A stretch of DNA of 64,000 nucleotides. Source: Pseudoalteromonas sp049257235 (GTDB taxonomy: Bacteria > Pseudomonadota > Gammaproteobacteria > Enterobacterales > Alteromonadaceae). The position numbers and the translations under genes are program-made. The DNA lies in assembly GCF_049257235.1 (NCBI RefSeq), contig NZ_JBMMUF010000007.1, forward strand, positions 113,214-177,213, given 5' to 3'. Shown here piece after piece: positions 18,952 to 27,861 of this stretch (within the stretch, counting starts at the first letter, position 1; each line of letters opens with the position of its first letter). A model generated the notes under the pieces. It was not told the origin of the DNA. It searched no databases and worked only from the letters and a program-made list of their open reading frames with translations.

Positions 18952-19641
18952 TTGAATCATCAGGTTTTACTTATTGAAGACGACAAAGAACTTGCCGATT
19001 TAGTAAGTCGCTACCTAAGCAACAACGGACTAGAGGTGCAGGTGATCAATACCGTTGGTGAATTTAAAGCGCAATTTACTCAATATTCACCCGATATCAT
19101 CCTGTGCGACATTATGTTGCCAGATGGTAATGGCTTTGACCTATTCCCGATATTAAAGAAAAACTTTAGCTGCCCGGTTATTTTCCTGACCGCGCTCGAC
19201 TCAGATGTGTCACAAATAAAAGGCTTAAACCTTGGTGCAAATGATTATTTAATCAAACCTATACGCCCTGAATTATTGCTAGCGCGAGTGAACAGTAGCC
19301 TGCGTATAAGCGGTAAAGGTGAAGTCACTAAAGCCATCGGCCCAGTAAAACTTGATACCGCCAAACGTCAACTTGAATGTTTTGAGCATGCTATTAGCCT
19401 CAACGACGATGAACTCCGCCTCCTCACCCTATTTATGCAGAACTACCCGACCCCGTTGTCGCGAGAAACGCTATTTAAAGAGGTCATCGGCCGCGAGTAT
19501 GATGGTCTCGATAGAGCAGCGGATCTGAAAGTCAGTCGTTTACGCAGAAAAATCCGTGATCATGGTGTTGATGGCCTAGATATTATCTCGATAAGGGGTG
19601 AAGGTTACCTCATGCAAGTGCCTACCCAACCCAATGCGTAA
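18952..19641 (+). CDS. OmpR/PhoB-family response regulator
   Basis: Two-domain DNA-binding response regulator (229 aa). The receiver domain has the acidic pair E9-D10-D11, phospho-acceptor Asp53 (LCDIMLP) and the conserved lysine in LIKPIRPE. A winged-helix Trans_reg_C domain begins around residue 125 (ELRLLTLF, SRETLF, DRAADLKVSRLRRKIRDHG, IRGEGYLM). The preferred start is the TTG at 18952, nine bases after GGGGT; an in-frame TTG at 18937 overlaps the DUF3019 stop and is possible. It is the partner of the overlapping kinase gene and probably controls its own operon, though no repeat operator was identified. Confidence 0.9.
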   Translation: MNHQVLLIEDDKELADLVSRYLSNNGLEVQVINTVGEFKAQFTQYSPDIILCDIMLPDGNGFDLFPILKKNFSCPVIFLTALDSDVSQIKGLNLGANDYLIKPIRPELLLARVNSSLRISGKGEVTKAIGPVKLDTAKRQLECFEHAISLNDDELRLLTLFMQNYPTPLSRETLFKEVIGREYDGLDRAADLKVSRLRRKIRDHGVDGLDIISIRGEGYLMQVPTQPNA

Positions 19642-20836
19642 ACAGTTTTTTAGACTATTCGCATTTATCGTTGTTAGTGTGATTGCGGCGCTCATTGCGT
19701 TTGGTCAGCTCTATCAGAATTATGTCATCGAGAAATCACCCACTATAGCCTTACCCATCTCCCAATGGCCCGCGCTCATAGAAAACAAAGAATCAACCAT
19801 GGTGGCGCTGAACCGCAGAGATCTGCTTTTGCCTGCTTCATTAGAACAGCAACTAAATCAATACAAAATGCTAACCGTTGCGCAGGACGAAGGTAACTTT
19901 GTTTATTTACTACCAAATAATGACCAGCTTGATACCGTTTATCGGGTCGGTCCGATAACTGTCGCCCCACCGCAAGAAGACCACAGCATCTACTTTTTGC
20001 TGGTCTACAGTGCCATAGCATTACTGTTGATGTCTCTGATTTGGCCTGTATTCAAAGACTTAGCAAGCCTAAAGATAGCTGCTAGGCGTTTTGCCAAAGA
20101 CAAACAAGCGTTTGCCACTACGGTTAAACCAAGCTCGACGGTGTACCCCTTGGCACAAAGCCTCAGTGACATGTCGACGCAAATCAGCAAGTTCATCCAG
20201 CTTCATGAAGATCTCTCTCGCATCATCTCGCATGAGATTCGTACACCGCTATCGCGGATGCGCTTTATGTTGTCGTTGCAAACCAGTATCGACCCAGAGC
20301 TAGATGCCACAATGCATCGCAACATTGATGAAATTGAAAATCGTCTACGTCAGTATTTAGACTTTGCGCGCGTTGAGTACCTAACTCAGCCATTGCAGCG
20401 CGACGATCTTGATGCAGTGCGTTTTATATCACAAGAAGCTAATAAAAATCAGTTATTTACAGACGTTCAAATTATTACTGAAGTGAATGCTCCACGCATC
20501 TATTGTGAGCAAAATAGTTTCGCCATCCTAGTACAAAACTTACTCTTTAATGGGGTTAAGTATGCACAAAACAAAGTAGTTTTGTCCTTCACGCACAGTG
20601 ACAACATGCAAACCCTCGAGGTATATGACGATGGTCCCGGCCTACCCAATGATGCGGACTCATTATTAGCACCATTTTCGTCCTCCAAAGGCAGTGCTGT
20701 GGCCAGCGGTTATGGCCTTGGTTTGTACATTGTTGACCGTATTTGCCTGTGGCACGGGGGGAGCCTGACATTAAATAACCACCCGCAAACAGGTGGTGCC
20801 CATATCACCATTACTTGGCCGACTCACACCGATTAA
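19634..20836 (+). CDS. sensor histidine kinase (RstB-like layout)
   Basis: Membrane histidine kinase of 400 aa. TM1 spans about 8-26, a periplasmic loop of about 90 residues follows, TM2 spans about 121-140, then a HAMP-like linker. The phospho-acceptor is His200 in ISHEIRTPLSR. The ATPase domain contains the N box (LLFNGVKYA), G1 (DDGPGLP) and G2 (GYGLGLYIV). The ATG at 19634 overlaps the response-regulator stop by 8 bases; that coupled start gives a normal N-terminus, unlike the longer frame from 19598. The signal is unknown; DUF3019 or the MipA-like barrel are candidate input partners. Confidence 0.9.
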   Translation: MRKQFFRLFAFIVVSVIAALIAFGQLYQNYVIEKSPTIALPISQWPALIENKESTMVALNRRDLLLPASLEQQLNQYKMLTVAQDEGNFVYLLPNNDQLDTVYRVGPITVAPPQEDHSIYFLLVYSAIALLLMSLIWPVFKDLASLKIAARRFAKDKQAFATTVKPSSTVYPLAQSLSDMSTQISKFIQLHEDLSRIISHEIRTPLSRMRFMLSLQTSIDPELDATMHRNIDEIENRLRQYLDFARVEYLTQPLQRDDLDAVRFISQEANKNQLFTDVQIITEVNAPRIYCEQNSFAILVQNLLFNGVKYAQNKVVLSFTHSDNMQTLEVYDDGPGLPNDADSLLAPFSSSKGSAVASGYGLGLYIVDRICLWHGGSLTLNNHPQTGGAHITITWPTHTD

Positions 20837-21149
20837 CCGCTTACTCCAATGAGTAAACAACAATGACAAAGCCTTAGCCCTCTCTTCTATTGTACCGGCG
20901 CATACTGCTTTGCCGAGTGCCCTTCATACAAGCCAGCACTTCTTTTCGCACAATCCCTATCACGTTATTTCTAACTCACTGTTTTTCTTTATCCAATTTG
21001 GTGTCCATGGGTCAGAACATCAGAAATAACCAAAAACACAAAGTAGTACTTTTATCTCATTTTTTCAATAAAAGGAACGATTTTAATAGTCAAATAGGAT
21101 TAGTAGAACTACACTTACCGCCCACTCAAATACTACTTAAGGATTGATA
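20837..21149. other. 313-bp intergenic region
   Basis: AT-rich gap with no convincing gene; an 85-codon open frame inside it has no ribosome-binding site and unusual composition. It holds the leader of the GH114 gene, ending in AAGGA at 21139-21143. Confidence 0.4.
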
Positions 21150-22082
21150 ATGAACAGCATTAATAATCTTTTAGTACCAATATTGGTTACTTTGATTTTA
21201 TCGTTACCGGGCCACGCAAAAGTCAGTTCTGAGCCAGACATGGGTATTCAAGCAGCGAAAAGCCCGCAACAAGAACCGAATTGCAAATCAAAGAAAAAAT
21301 GCCAAGACACCACTGATCCAAACGATCCCCAAGAGCCGGAGACACCCGAGCCTCCCGTCAATGAATTTTTACCAGCTGGTTCAAGCTATCAAATGCAGTT
21401 ACAAGGCGCGCTCAATACCGAATACGTAGCTGATGCCTATGTATTTGATCTGTTTGATGTCAGCCAAGAGACGATTACACAGATAAAAAGTACTGGAGCG
21501 AAAGCCATTTGCTATTTTTCGGCGGGCACATACGAGCAATGGCGCACTGATGCCGTAGACTTTGCCCCTGAAGCTATTGGTGAACCGTTAGGCGATTGGC
21601 CCGGTGAAAACTGGCTAGATACAACACATGAGTCAGTTAAAACTGTGATGAAGAACCGAATCCAGCTAGCCAAAGACAAAGGCTGTGACGCAGTAGACCC
21701 AGATAACGTCGATAGCCACACTCAGCAAAGTGGTTTTAACATCAGCTATGCACAGCAGCTTGAATACAACAAATACCTATCGACCACCGCTCATGACAAT
21801 CAGCTATTCATTGGTTTGAAGAACAATTTAAGCCAACTTGCTGATTTGCATAGCCATTATGACTTTGCCATTAACGAGTCGTGCATTCGTTGGAATGAGT
21901 GCGACATGCTCAAACCCTTTGTTGATGCCAATAAAGCAGTATTTCATGTTGAATATCTGGGTGTCAGTGGTGCCGGTAGCAGTGAATTTGACAACATGTG
22001 TTCCATCGCAAACAACGTCGGCATGTACTCTCTAGTGTTACCTCATCTACTTGACGACGCCTACCGCTTTAGTTGCCCGTAA
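21150..22082 (+). CDS. secreted GH114 endo-alpha-1,4-polygalactosaminidase-like protein
   Basis: Exported TIM-barrel glycoside hydrolase of 310 aa. A signal peptide (1-23, GHA-K) is followed by a low-complexity Pro/Glu/Asp linker (about 45-73), then the GH114 domain: AYVFDLFDVSQETI, AICYFSAGTYEQWR, GDWPGENWLDT, KGCDAVDPDNVDSH (acidic catalytic-site region) and FAINESCIRWNEC. Characterised relatives cleave alpha-1,4-galactosaminogalactan or related amino-sugar exopolysaccharide. The start is the ATG at 21150 behind AAGGA. It may process the cell's own or competitors' biofilm polysaccharide (inference). A strong terminator follows. Confidence 0.88.
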   Translation: MNSINNLLVPILVTLILSLPGHAKVSSEPDMGIQAAKSPQQEPNCKSKKKCQDTTDPNDPQEPETPEPPVNEFLPAGSSYQMQLQGALNTEYVADAYVFDLFDVSQETITQIKSTGAKAICYFSAGTYEQWRTDAVDFAPEAIGEPLGDWPGENWLDTTHESVKTVMKNRIQLAKDKGCDAVDPDNVDSHTQQSGFNISYAQQLEYNKYLSTTAHDNQLFIGLKNNLSQLADLHSHYDFAINESCIRWNECDMLKPFVDANKAVFHVEYLGVSGAGSSEFDNMCSIANNVGMYSLVLPHLLDDAYRFSCP

Positions 22083-22116
22083 CGACAAAGATTTTCTGCA
22101 TTCCCCGTGCGTTTTG

Positions 22117-22144
22117 GCAGCTACTCACCTAGCTGCTTTTTTTT
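22117..22144 (+). terminator. intrinsic terminator of the GH114 gene
   Basis: Stem GCAGCTA / TAGCTGC with a CTCACC loop followed by eight T. Confidence 0.85.
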
Positions 22145-22147
22145 GCC

Positions 22148-24970
22148 TCATGTTTGCTCATCGAGCAAGGCCAAAAGAGACGTAAACGACACACCACTGT
22201 GCTCTTTTAAACCGATTTCACAGGTTCGACTATTCGAGTAGCCCTTGGCACACGCGTGTGGTCGCTCATGTGATAGGTGGCGCAGAGCATGGCTATTTAG
22301 CTGCACATGGGTAAAGCCTTTATCTCCAGCAAAACCACAACAACTTACCGCGGTCGTTTTAACGTCATTACTGAGCGCACGAGCTACACGCAACATCGCT
22401 TCACCACCATCTAAATGCTGTGAGCTACAGGTGATGTGCAACCACAGTGGCGCATTTTGCACTTTCGGGTCTAACTTTGGCAGTAAGTGTGCCTGTGCAA
22501 ATTCCATACTATCGAGGACATCTAACTTTTGCATTGATTGCGACTTCAGTGCACATGGACTTGCGTCCATAACCACTGGCCATTTGCCACCCTCAGATAA
22601 CGCCAAGGCAACTTGTTCAAGCTGCGCCAATTTAGCGTGCGACTCTTGCTCAAGCCCCTTACTTTGCCATGGCATACCACAGCACAAGTGTTCAACGCGC
22701 TGTGGGGTCAGAACTTCAATGTCAGCCTTGTGACATAAGCTGTAAAAAATCTCCTGCACACTGCGCTTGTGGTCATTGGCAAATACCCGATTGGCACAGC
22801 TGGGAATATACACCACTTTTTGATCATGATGCTGCCCCGCAACGCTCGCCGTGCGATTTTGCGCGTGTGGCCATGCACTATAATAAATTGGCGTGCCAAA
22901 ACGCGTATTCAACCACCTCGTAGTCGCAGTTAATCGCCGTGCGCCGAGCAGCTTCGCACCTAGCTCGGCTGATTTTAGCCCAACTCGCGCAAGCGCAGCC
23001 GCCCCTGCAAAGTGATCAGCACTAAATTGACTAATCGCTTTAATAGCAGCGCTGTGTTGCGGGCGTTTTGCACGTAATGATTTAATGTAGTCGCCCGTGT
23101 TAATGCCAACAGGGCAGCGAGTCGCACACAATCCGGTTGCTGCACAACTGTCGACAGCCAACCCTTGATAGGCATGTTGCACAGCCCCAAGCTTGGTGCG
23201 CACCTGAGGTGTTGGTTCACGCGTAAGTTGCGCCACTAGTTGCTGTTCGTGACGCTTTAAGCTGATGCGTTGGCGCGGCGTTAAGGTGTAACCTTTTGAC
23301 GGACACACAGGCTCACAAAAGCCGCATTCAATACAGGTATCTATGCGCGCATCACTTGCGGGCATGGATTTAAGGTCACGCAAGTGCGCCTTATCATCTG
23401 CGTTGATTATCACCCCTGGATTGAGAATGTTATCGCTGTCAAACAATGCTTTGATGCGCTGCATCACCTCATAGCCATCTTGCGTCCATTCAAGTGCCAC
23501 AAAAGGCGCCATATTACGCCCCGTTCCATGCTCAGCTTTAAGTGAGCCTTTAAGCTCTATGGCTACAAGAGCTGCAACGTCGGCCATAAACGCATCATAG
23601 CGCGCTATGTCATCCTGTGTTTCGAAACCTTGTGTAAATACAAAATGTAAGTTTCCAGCTAAAGCATGACCAAAAATGATCGCTTCATCATAACCATACT
23701 GTGTAAATAGACCGTGTAACGCCCTGATCCCCTTAGCTAAATCCGCTAAAGCAAACGCCACATCTTCAATGATGACCGTGGTGCCCGTTGGTCGTATTGC
23801 GCCCACCGCAGGAAACGTGCCCTTGCGCACATTCCAAAGCGCCATCGCACGCTTAGAGTCATCGCAAAGCGGATATTGATGGATAATTTTCTCGCTATAG
23901 TCATTAAGCAACTCATTCACTTGGCTATGAATATGTGCCAGCTCTTGGTCATCATCAGCGGCTATCTCGATTAACAAAGCCGTGGCATCGAGTGGAAATG
24001 CATTAATCCCCTTTGGCATCACTTCGTGATCTTGTACCGACAACAATGCGCGTTTATCTAGCATCTCCACGGCAGCAATAGGCAAGGCGCTGAGTTTCTC
24101 AACCACTGCACAGGCAGTGTCGATGTCATCAAAGGTATACAGTCCCGTCAGTTTAGACTTTGGATCAGCCACGGTGTGATAGGTAATGTCGGCAATAAAA
24201 CCCAATGTTCCTTCCGAGCCAATCATTAGATGCTTAATAATGTCGATGCCATCGCTGAAGTCCACCAGCGAATTTAAACCATAGCCCGTGGTGTTTTTTA
24301 GGCGATATTTATGGCTAATAAGCTCACTCAAAGAGGCATTGTCACGCACTTGCTGCGCTAAGCTCTCCAAGCCTTCAACTAAGTTCGCATGAGTGCGACG
24401 GAATGCGGCGATACTGTGCTTATCGCTGGTGTCTAACAGCGTTCCATCGGCAAAGATAATGGTCATGTCTTTGAGGGTATGGTAGCTATTGTGCTTCACT
24501 CCACAACACATACCAGATGCATTGTTGGCAGCGATCCCCCCTATTTTACAGGTGTTGATCGACGCCGGATCGGGGCCTATTTTACAGCCAAACGGTGCCA
24601 GCAATTCATTGACTTTTGCCCCAACCCAAGAAGAGGAAACACGCACCCAAGAACCATCATCTGCGATATCAATTTCTTGCCAATCATCGCTGAGCATCAC
24701 CAGCACGCTGTCGCTAATAGCTTGCCCAGACAAACTGGTTCCTGCGGCCCTGAATGTCACAGGTACTCGATATTGGTGCGCAGATTTTAAGATACGCTGT
24801 ACTTGTTCACTGTTATTAACTATCAGTACATAATCCGGAGTCAGGCGGTAAAAACTGGCATCCGTGGCAAGCGCATAGCGTAATGCATAATCGTTGATTA
24901 TCTGTTCATCGGGTAAGGTGCAGCGCACTGCACTAATGAAGGCTTCCAAGGCGCTATGGGACTCTGACAT
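22148..24970 (-). CDS. YdiJ-type FAD- and Fe-S-containing D-2-hydroxyacid dehydrogenase
   Basis: Large flavoprotein (940 aa) of the FAD_binding_4/GlpC fusion class. Residues about 35-260 form the PCMH FAD domain (PVTFRAAGTSLSGQAISD, NNASGMCCGV, GSEGTLGFIAD). About 270-530 is the FAD-oxidase C domain (HALAGNLHFVF, EHGTGRNMAPF). Then come two [4Fe-4S] motifs (CIECGFCEPVCP, CAATGLCATRCPVG) and a C-terminal CCG domain (CCGMPWQSKG, CCGFAGDKGF). E. coli YdiJ has the same architecture and oxidises D-2-hydroxyglutarate; substrate transfer to this protein is inference. The ATG at 24970 is chosen; a TTG at 24994 is an alternative. It diverges from the D-glutamate operon. Confidence 0.85.
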   Translation of the reverse strand: MSESHSALEAFISAVRCTLPDEQIINDYALRYALATDASFYRLTPDYVLIVNNSEQVQRILKSAHQYRVPVTFRAAGTSLSGQAISDSVLVMLSDDWQEIDIADDGSWVRVSSSWVGAKVNELLAPFGCKIGPDPASINTCKIGGIAANNASGMCCGVKHNSYHTLKDMTIIFADGTLLDTSDKHSIAAFRRTHANLVEGLESLAQQVRDNASLSELISHKYRLKNTTGYGLNSLVDFSDGIDIIKHLMIGSEGTLGFIADITYHTVADPKSKLTGLYTFDDIDTACAVVEKLSALPIAAVEMLDKRALLSVQDHEVMPKGINAFPLDATALLIEIAADDDQELAHIHSQVNELLNDYSEKIIHQYPLCDDSKRAMALWNVRKGTFPAVGAIRPTGTTVIIEDVAFALADLAKGIRALHGLFTQYGYDEAIIFGHALAGNLHFVFTQGFETQDDIARYDAFMADVAALVAIELKGSLKAEHGTGRNMAPFVALEWTQDGYEVMQRIKALFDSDNILNPGVIINADDKAHLRDLKSMPASDARIDTCIECGFCEPVCPSKGYTLTPRQRISLKRHEQQLVAQLTREPTPQVRTKLGAVQHAYQGLAVDSCAATGLCATRCPVGINTGDYIKSLRAKRPQHSAAIKAISQFSADHFAGAAALARVGLKSAELGAKLLGARRLTATTRWLNTRFGTPIYYSAWPHAQNRTASVAGQHHDQKVVYIPSCANRVFANDHKRSVQEIFYSLCHKADIEVLTPQRVEHLCCGMPWQSKGLEQESHAKLAQLEQVALALSEGGKWPVVMDASPCALKSQSMQKLDVLDSMEFAQAHLLPKLDPKVQNAPLWLHITCSSQHLDGGEAMLRVARALSNDVKTTAVSCCGFAGDKGFTHVQLNSHALRHLSHERPHACAKGYSNSRTCEIGLKEHSGVSFTSLLALLDEQT

Positions 24971-25184
24971 AATGGCACGATGGGTTATTGGCAATGAGCC
25001 CTAGCATAACTTGGAATAAAATATTATTAAACTACTAATCACAAGTATGCTGTAAGTTGTTGAACAAGCAGTTTATACAAAGAGTGATATAGACATTATC
25101 TGTGCTTGTATTTTTACGCAGATTAGCGATAGAATCCAGAATATATTATTCCTAAAACGCCACTGAGGCATGCAAGGAACCGTT

Positions 25185-27065
25185 GTGATTTTGTGCAAAA
25201 TTAAAAAGCTAACACTATTAGGATGTGCATTTATGAGCGTGTCGGCGCTAGCTAAACCAACACCAAGCTTAGAAGAACAAATTGGCCAAAAGCTGATGTT
25301 GGACTTTCGCTACTATTGCGACCAACCCCAAGGATCACAGGATAAGTGCCTTACGCCTATGACATCCTTACCAACACAGTTGGCAGAGCTGATCACCAAG
25401 TACAATATCGGTGGCGTTATCTTATTCGCAGAAAATATCGATAGCATTGAGCAAACTGTTAAGCTTAATCTCGATTTGCAAGCAGCAGCAAAGGCCAGCT
25501 CACTGGGCGCTCCTTTGTTTATTAGCGTTGATCAAGAAGGAGGTCGAGTTGCCCGCATTCCTCGCAACCTAGGAACAGCCATGACGGGCAATATGTCTAT
25601 TGGCGCAACCTATGCTCAACACGGCACTGACTTTGCGCGCTTGTCGGCAAAAGTGATAGCCAAAGAGCTCAATGCGCTGGGCATCAATGTGAATTATGCC
25701 CCGACGGTGGACGTCAACATGAACCCCAATAACCCCGTTATTAACGTGCGCTCTTTTGGTGAAAATCCAGCGCTCGTGGCTGAACTTGGTGGGGCGCAAG
25801 TACAAGCATATCAGCAAAATCAGGTCATTGCGGCGCTCAAACACTTCCCAGGCCATGGCGACACCAGTGTGGATAGCCATACCGGTTTACCCCTAGTGGA
25901 ACACGACAAAGCACAAGTGATGAGTCAGGACATAGCGCCTTTCAAGGCCATTATCGACCAGGGCAATGCGCCGGGAATGATCATGACTGCGCATATTCAA
26001 TACCCTGCACTGGATAACAGTACGTTTGTAAGTAAAGACGGGCAAACCATGGTCAAGCCCGCAACCATGTCTCGTGCAATCATGACTGACCTACTGCGCA
26101 ATGAGCTTGGTTATCAAGGCGTGACCATTACCGATGCGCTTGATATGGCGGGCATTAGCCACTTCTTTAACGCCAAAGATGCACTAATAAACACCTTTAA
26201 AGCGGGTGTCGATATTGCCCTGATGCCGATGGAAATCCGCAATCAAGACGATATCAAACAGTTTGATGCGCTCATACAAGATGTTATCGCTGCAATCAAA
26301 AACGAGGAATTGAGCAGTGCTGAGGTTGCCCATTCTGCCGAACGTATTTTGGCTTTGAAAAACCGCTTCCCCATGCTGGCGCAATACACAGATGTCAGCA
26401 AACAAAGCACGTTAGCAAAGCGCGTAGTGGGTAACAGTGAACACCGAGATATTGAAGCGCAACTTGCGCAAGCGGCAATAACAAACGTAAAAAATGCCGA
26501 ACTTACACCTGCTCTTGTAGAACAAGCAACCAATATAGTGTTGGTAATGCCTGATACACGCAAGTGCATGGCACTAGAGCAAGCTCTTGTGGCACTGGGT
26601 GCAAAAAACAAAACCTTTACCTGTATTAGCCTGCAAGGCTACAGCCCACAGCAAGCAAACCAAGCATTGGCAGATGCTGATTTGGTCATCGCAGCCAATG
26701 CCAGTCCGGCACAAAGCGCCGTTGAGATAGGCGGTATGGATGATGTTGCCGCGCTACAACAGTACAGTCTCGACAAAAAACAACAACCAAAAGCCTTAGC
26801 CAATCTCATGCGCCAAGCGCAGCAACAAGGTATCAAACAGATTTTTGTCAGTCTCAGAGCGCCATACGATATCGCACAGTTTGGTCATTATGGTGATGCG
26901 ATACTCGCGACCTATGCCTACAACATTGATGTTGATGATGGCAATACCGTTCAGGGGCCTGCCTTTAGTGCTTTGGCACAGGTGTTAACAGGAAAAGTAA
27001 CAGCGCAAGGTCAGCTGCCTGTTACTATAGACACAGCAACTGACTCCCAAGAGCATGGCCAATGA
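25185..27065 (+). CDS. exported GH3 beta-N-acetylhexosaminidase (NagZ-like)
   Basis: Glycoside hydrolase family 3, NagZ branch (626 aa; cytosolic NagZ is about 340, so this has the extra C-terminal alpha/beta domain seen in Gram-positive-type NagZ). A signal peptide is present (ALA-K at about 23; an LLGC sequence at 11-14 makes lipidation an alternative). Hallmarks: FISVDQEGGRVAR, the KHFPGHGDTSVDSH loop with the catalytic Asp230/His232 pair, and nucleophile Asp317 in TITDALDM. Likely role: release of GlcNAc from muropeptides or chitin fragments in the periplasm. The GTG at 25185 is chosen because AAGGAA sits six bases before it. It overlaps the next gene by 4 bp. Confidence 0.88.
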   Translation: MILCKIKKLTLLGCAFMSVSALAKPTPSLEEQIGQKLMLDFRYYCDQPQGSQDKCLTPMTSLPTQLAELITKYNIGGVILFAENIDSIEQTVKLNLDLQAAAKASSLGAPLFISVDQEGGRVARIPRNLGTAMTGNMSIGATYAQHGTDFARLSAKVIAKELNALGINVNYAPTVDVNMNPNNPVINVRSFGENPALVAELGGAQVQAYQQNQVIAALKHFPGHGDTSVDSHTGLPLVEHDKAQVMSQDIAPFKAIIDQGNAPGMIMTAHIQYPALDNSTFVSKDGQTMVKPATMSRAIMTDLLRNELGYQGVTITDALDMAGISHFFNAKDALINTFKAGVDIALMPMEIRNQDDIKQFDALIQDVIAAIKNEELSSAEVAHSAERILALKNRFPMLAQYTDVSKQSTLAKRVVGNSEHRDIEAQLAQAAITNVKNAELTPALVEQATNIVLVMPDTRKCMALEQALVALGAKNKTFTCISLQGYSPQQANQALADADLVIAANASPAQSAVEIGGMDDVAALQQYSLDKKQQPKALANLMRQAQQQGIKQIFVSLRAPYDIAQFGHYGDAILATYAYNIDVDDGNTVQGPAFSALAQVLTGKVTAQGQLPVTIDTATDSQEHGQ

Positions 27066-27850
27066 ATACTGACACAGGGTTATCACCTCAGGACATCATA
27101 GCGCGCATCCGCAGCGGTGAGTTTAGCGGCAATACCTCAGGGTTAGCCCCCGGATACGTGCAAGCCAATGTGGTGATCCTGCCAAAGCGCTATGCTGATG
27201 ATTTTTTGCAGTTTTGCCAGCAAAATCCCAAAGCTTGTCCACTTCTTGGGCAAATAGACGCAGGTCATGTGCACCTAGACGAGTTAGCAAACGATCTCGA
27301 TATTCGTACAGATATCCCAAAATATAAGGTATTTGCGCACGGAAAGGTGGTTGATGAACCCACTGATATTAGGTCTATTTGGCGCGACGATCTGGTGAGC
27401 TTTTTATTGGGGTGCTCTTTTTCTTTTGAAGAAGCACTCATAGCCCAGGGGATTGATGTTCGTAACGTCACAGAACACAAAAATGTACCTATGTACATCA
27501 CCAATATCCCGTGCCACAGCGCAGGGCCATTCGCTGGCAACATGGTGGTAAGCATGCGCCCCATGACCCCCAAAGATGCCATTGCAGCCATACAAATTTG
27601 TAGCCACTACCCCAAGGTGCATGGTGCGCCCATACATTTTGGCTCCCCAGAAGCGATTGGTATCAAGGCACTCGGGCATCCAGATTTTGGCGATGCTGTG
27701 ACCATCAAAGACGGTGAAGTGCCTGTCTTTTGGGCTTGTGGTGTCACCCCACAAGTGGCCATAAGCAATGCAAAACCTGATTTTTGCATTACTCACAGTC
27801 CGGGACATATGCTGTTATTAGACATTAAGAACACCTCATTGGCGACGTAA
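27062..27850 (+). CDS. DUF1445 protein: N-terminal half of D-glutamate cyclase (putative hydro-lyase)
   Basis: Protein of 262 aa of the DUF1445/YcsI family, usual length about 260-270. Recognised by the opening ARIRSGEFSGNTSGLAPGYV, QANVVILPKRYADDF, FLLGCSFSFEEAL, HKNVPMYITNIPCH, VVSMRPM, and the closing CGVTPQVAI and ITHSPGHMLL. In vertebrate D-glutamate cyclase the same domain precedes a DUF4392 domain, and the enzyme converts D-glutamate to 5-oxo-D-proline. Here the DUF4392 domain is a separate gene two places downstream. The gene overlaps the hexosaminidase stop by 4 bp. Family is certain; activity and the identity of the partner are inferred. Confidence 0.88.
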   Translation: MNTDTGLSPQDIIARIRSGEFSGNTSGLAPGYVQANVVILPKRYADDFLQFCQQNPKACPLLGQIDAGHVHLDELANDLDIRTDIPKYKVFAHGKVVDEPTDIRSIWRDDLVSFLLGCSFSFEEALIAQGIDVRNVTEHKNVPMYITNIPCHSAGPFAGNMVVSMRPMTPKDAIAAIQICSHYPKVHGAPIHFGSPEAIGIKALGHPDFGDAVTIKDGEVPVFWACGVTPQVAISNAKPDFCITHSPGHMLLLDIKNTSLAT

Positions 27851-27861
27851 TAGGAATGGTT

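Noticed and set aside
20890..21147. 85-codon open frame before the GH114 gene
   Set aside because: No ribosome-binding site, no family resemblance, and it occupies the likely promoter and leader region.
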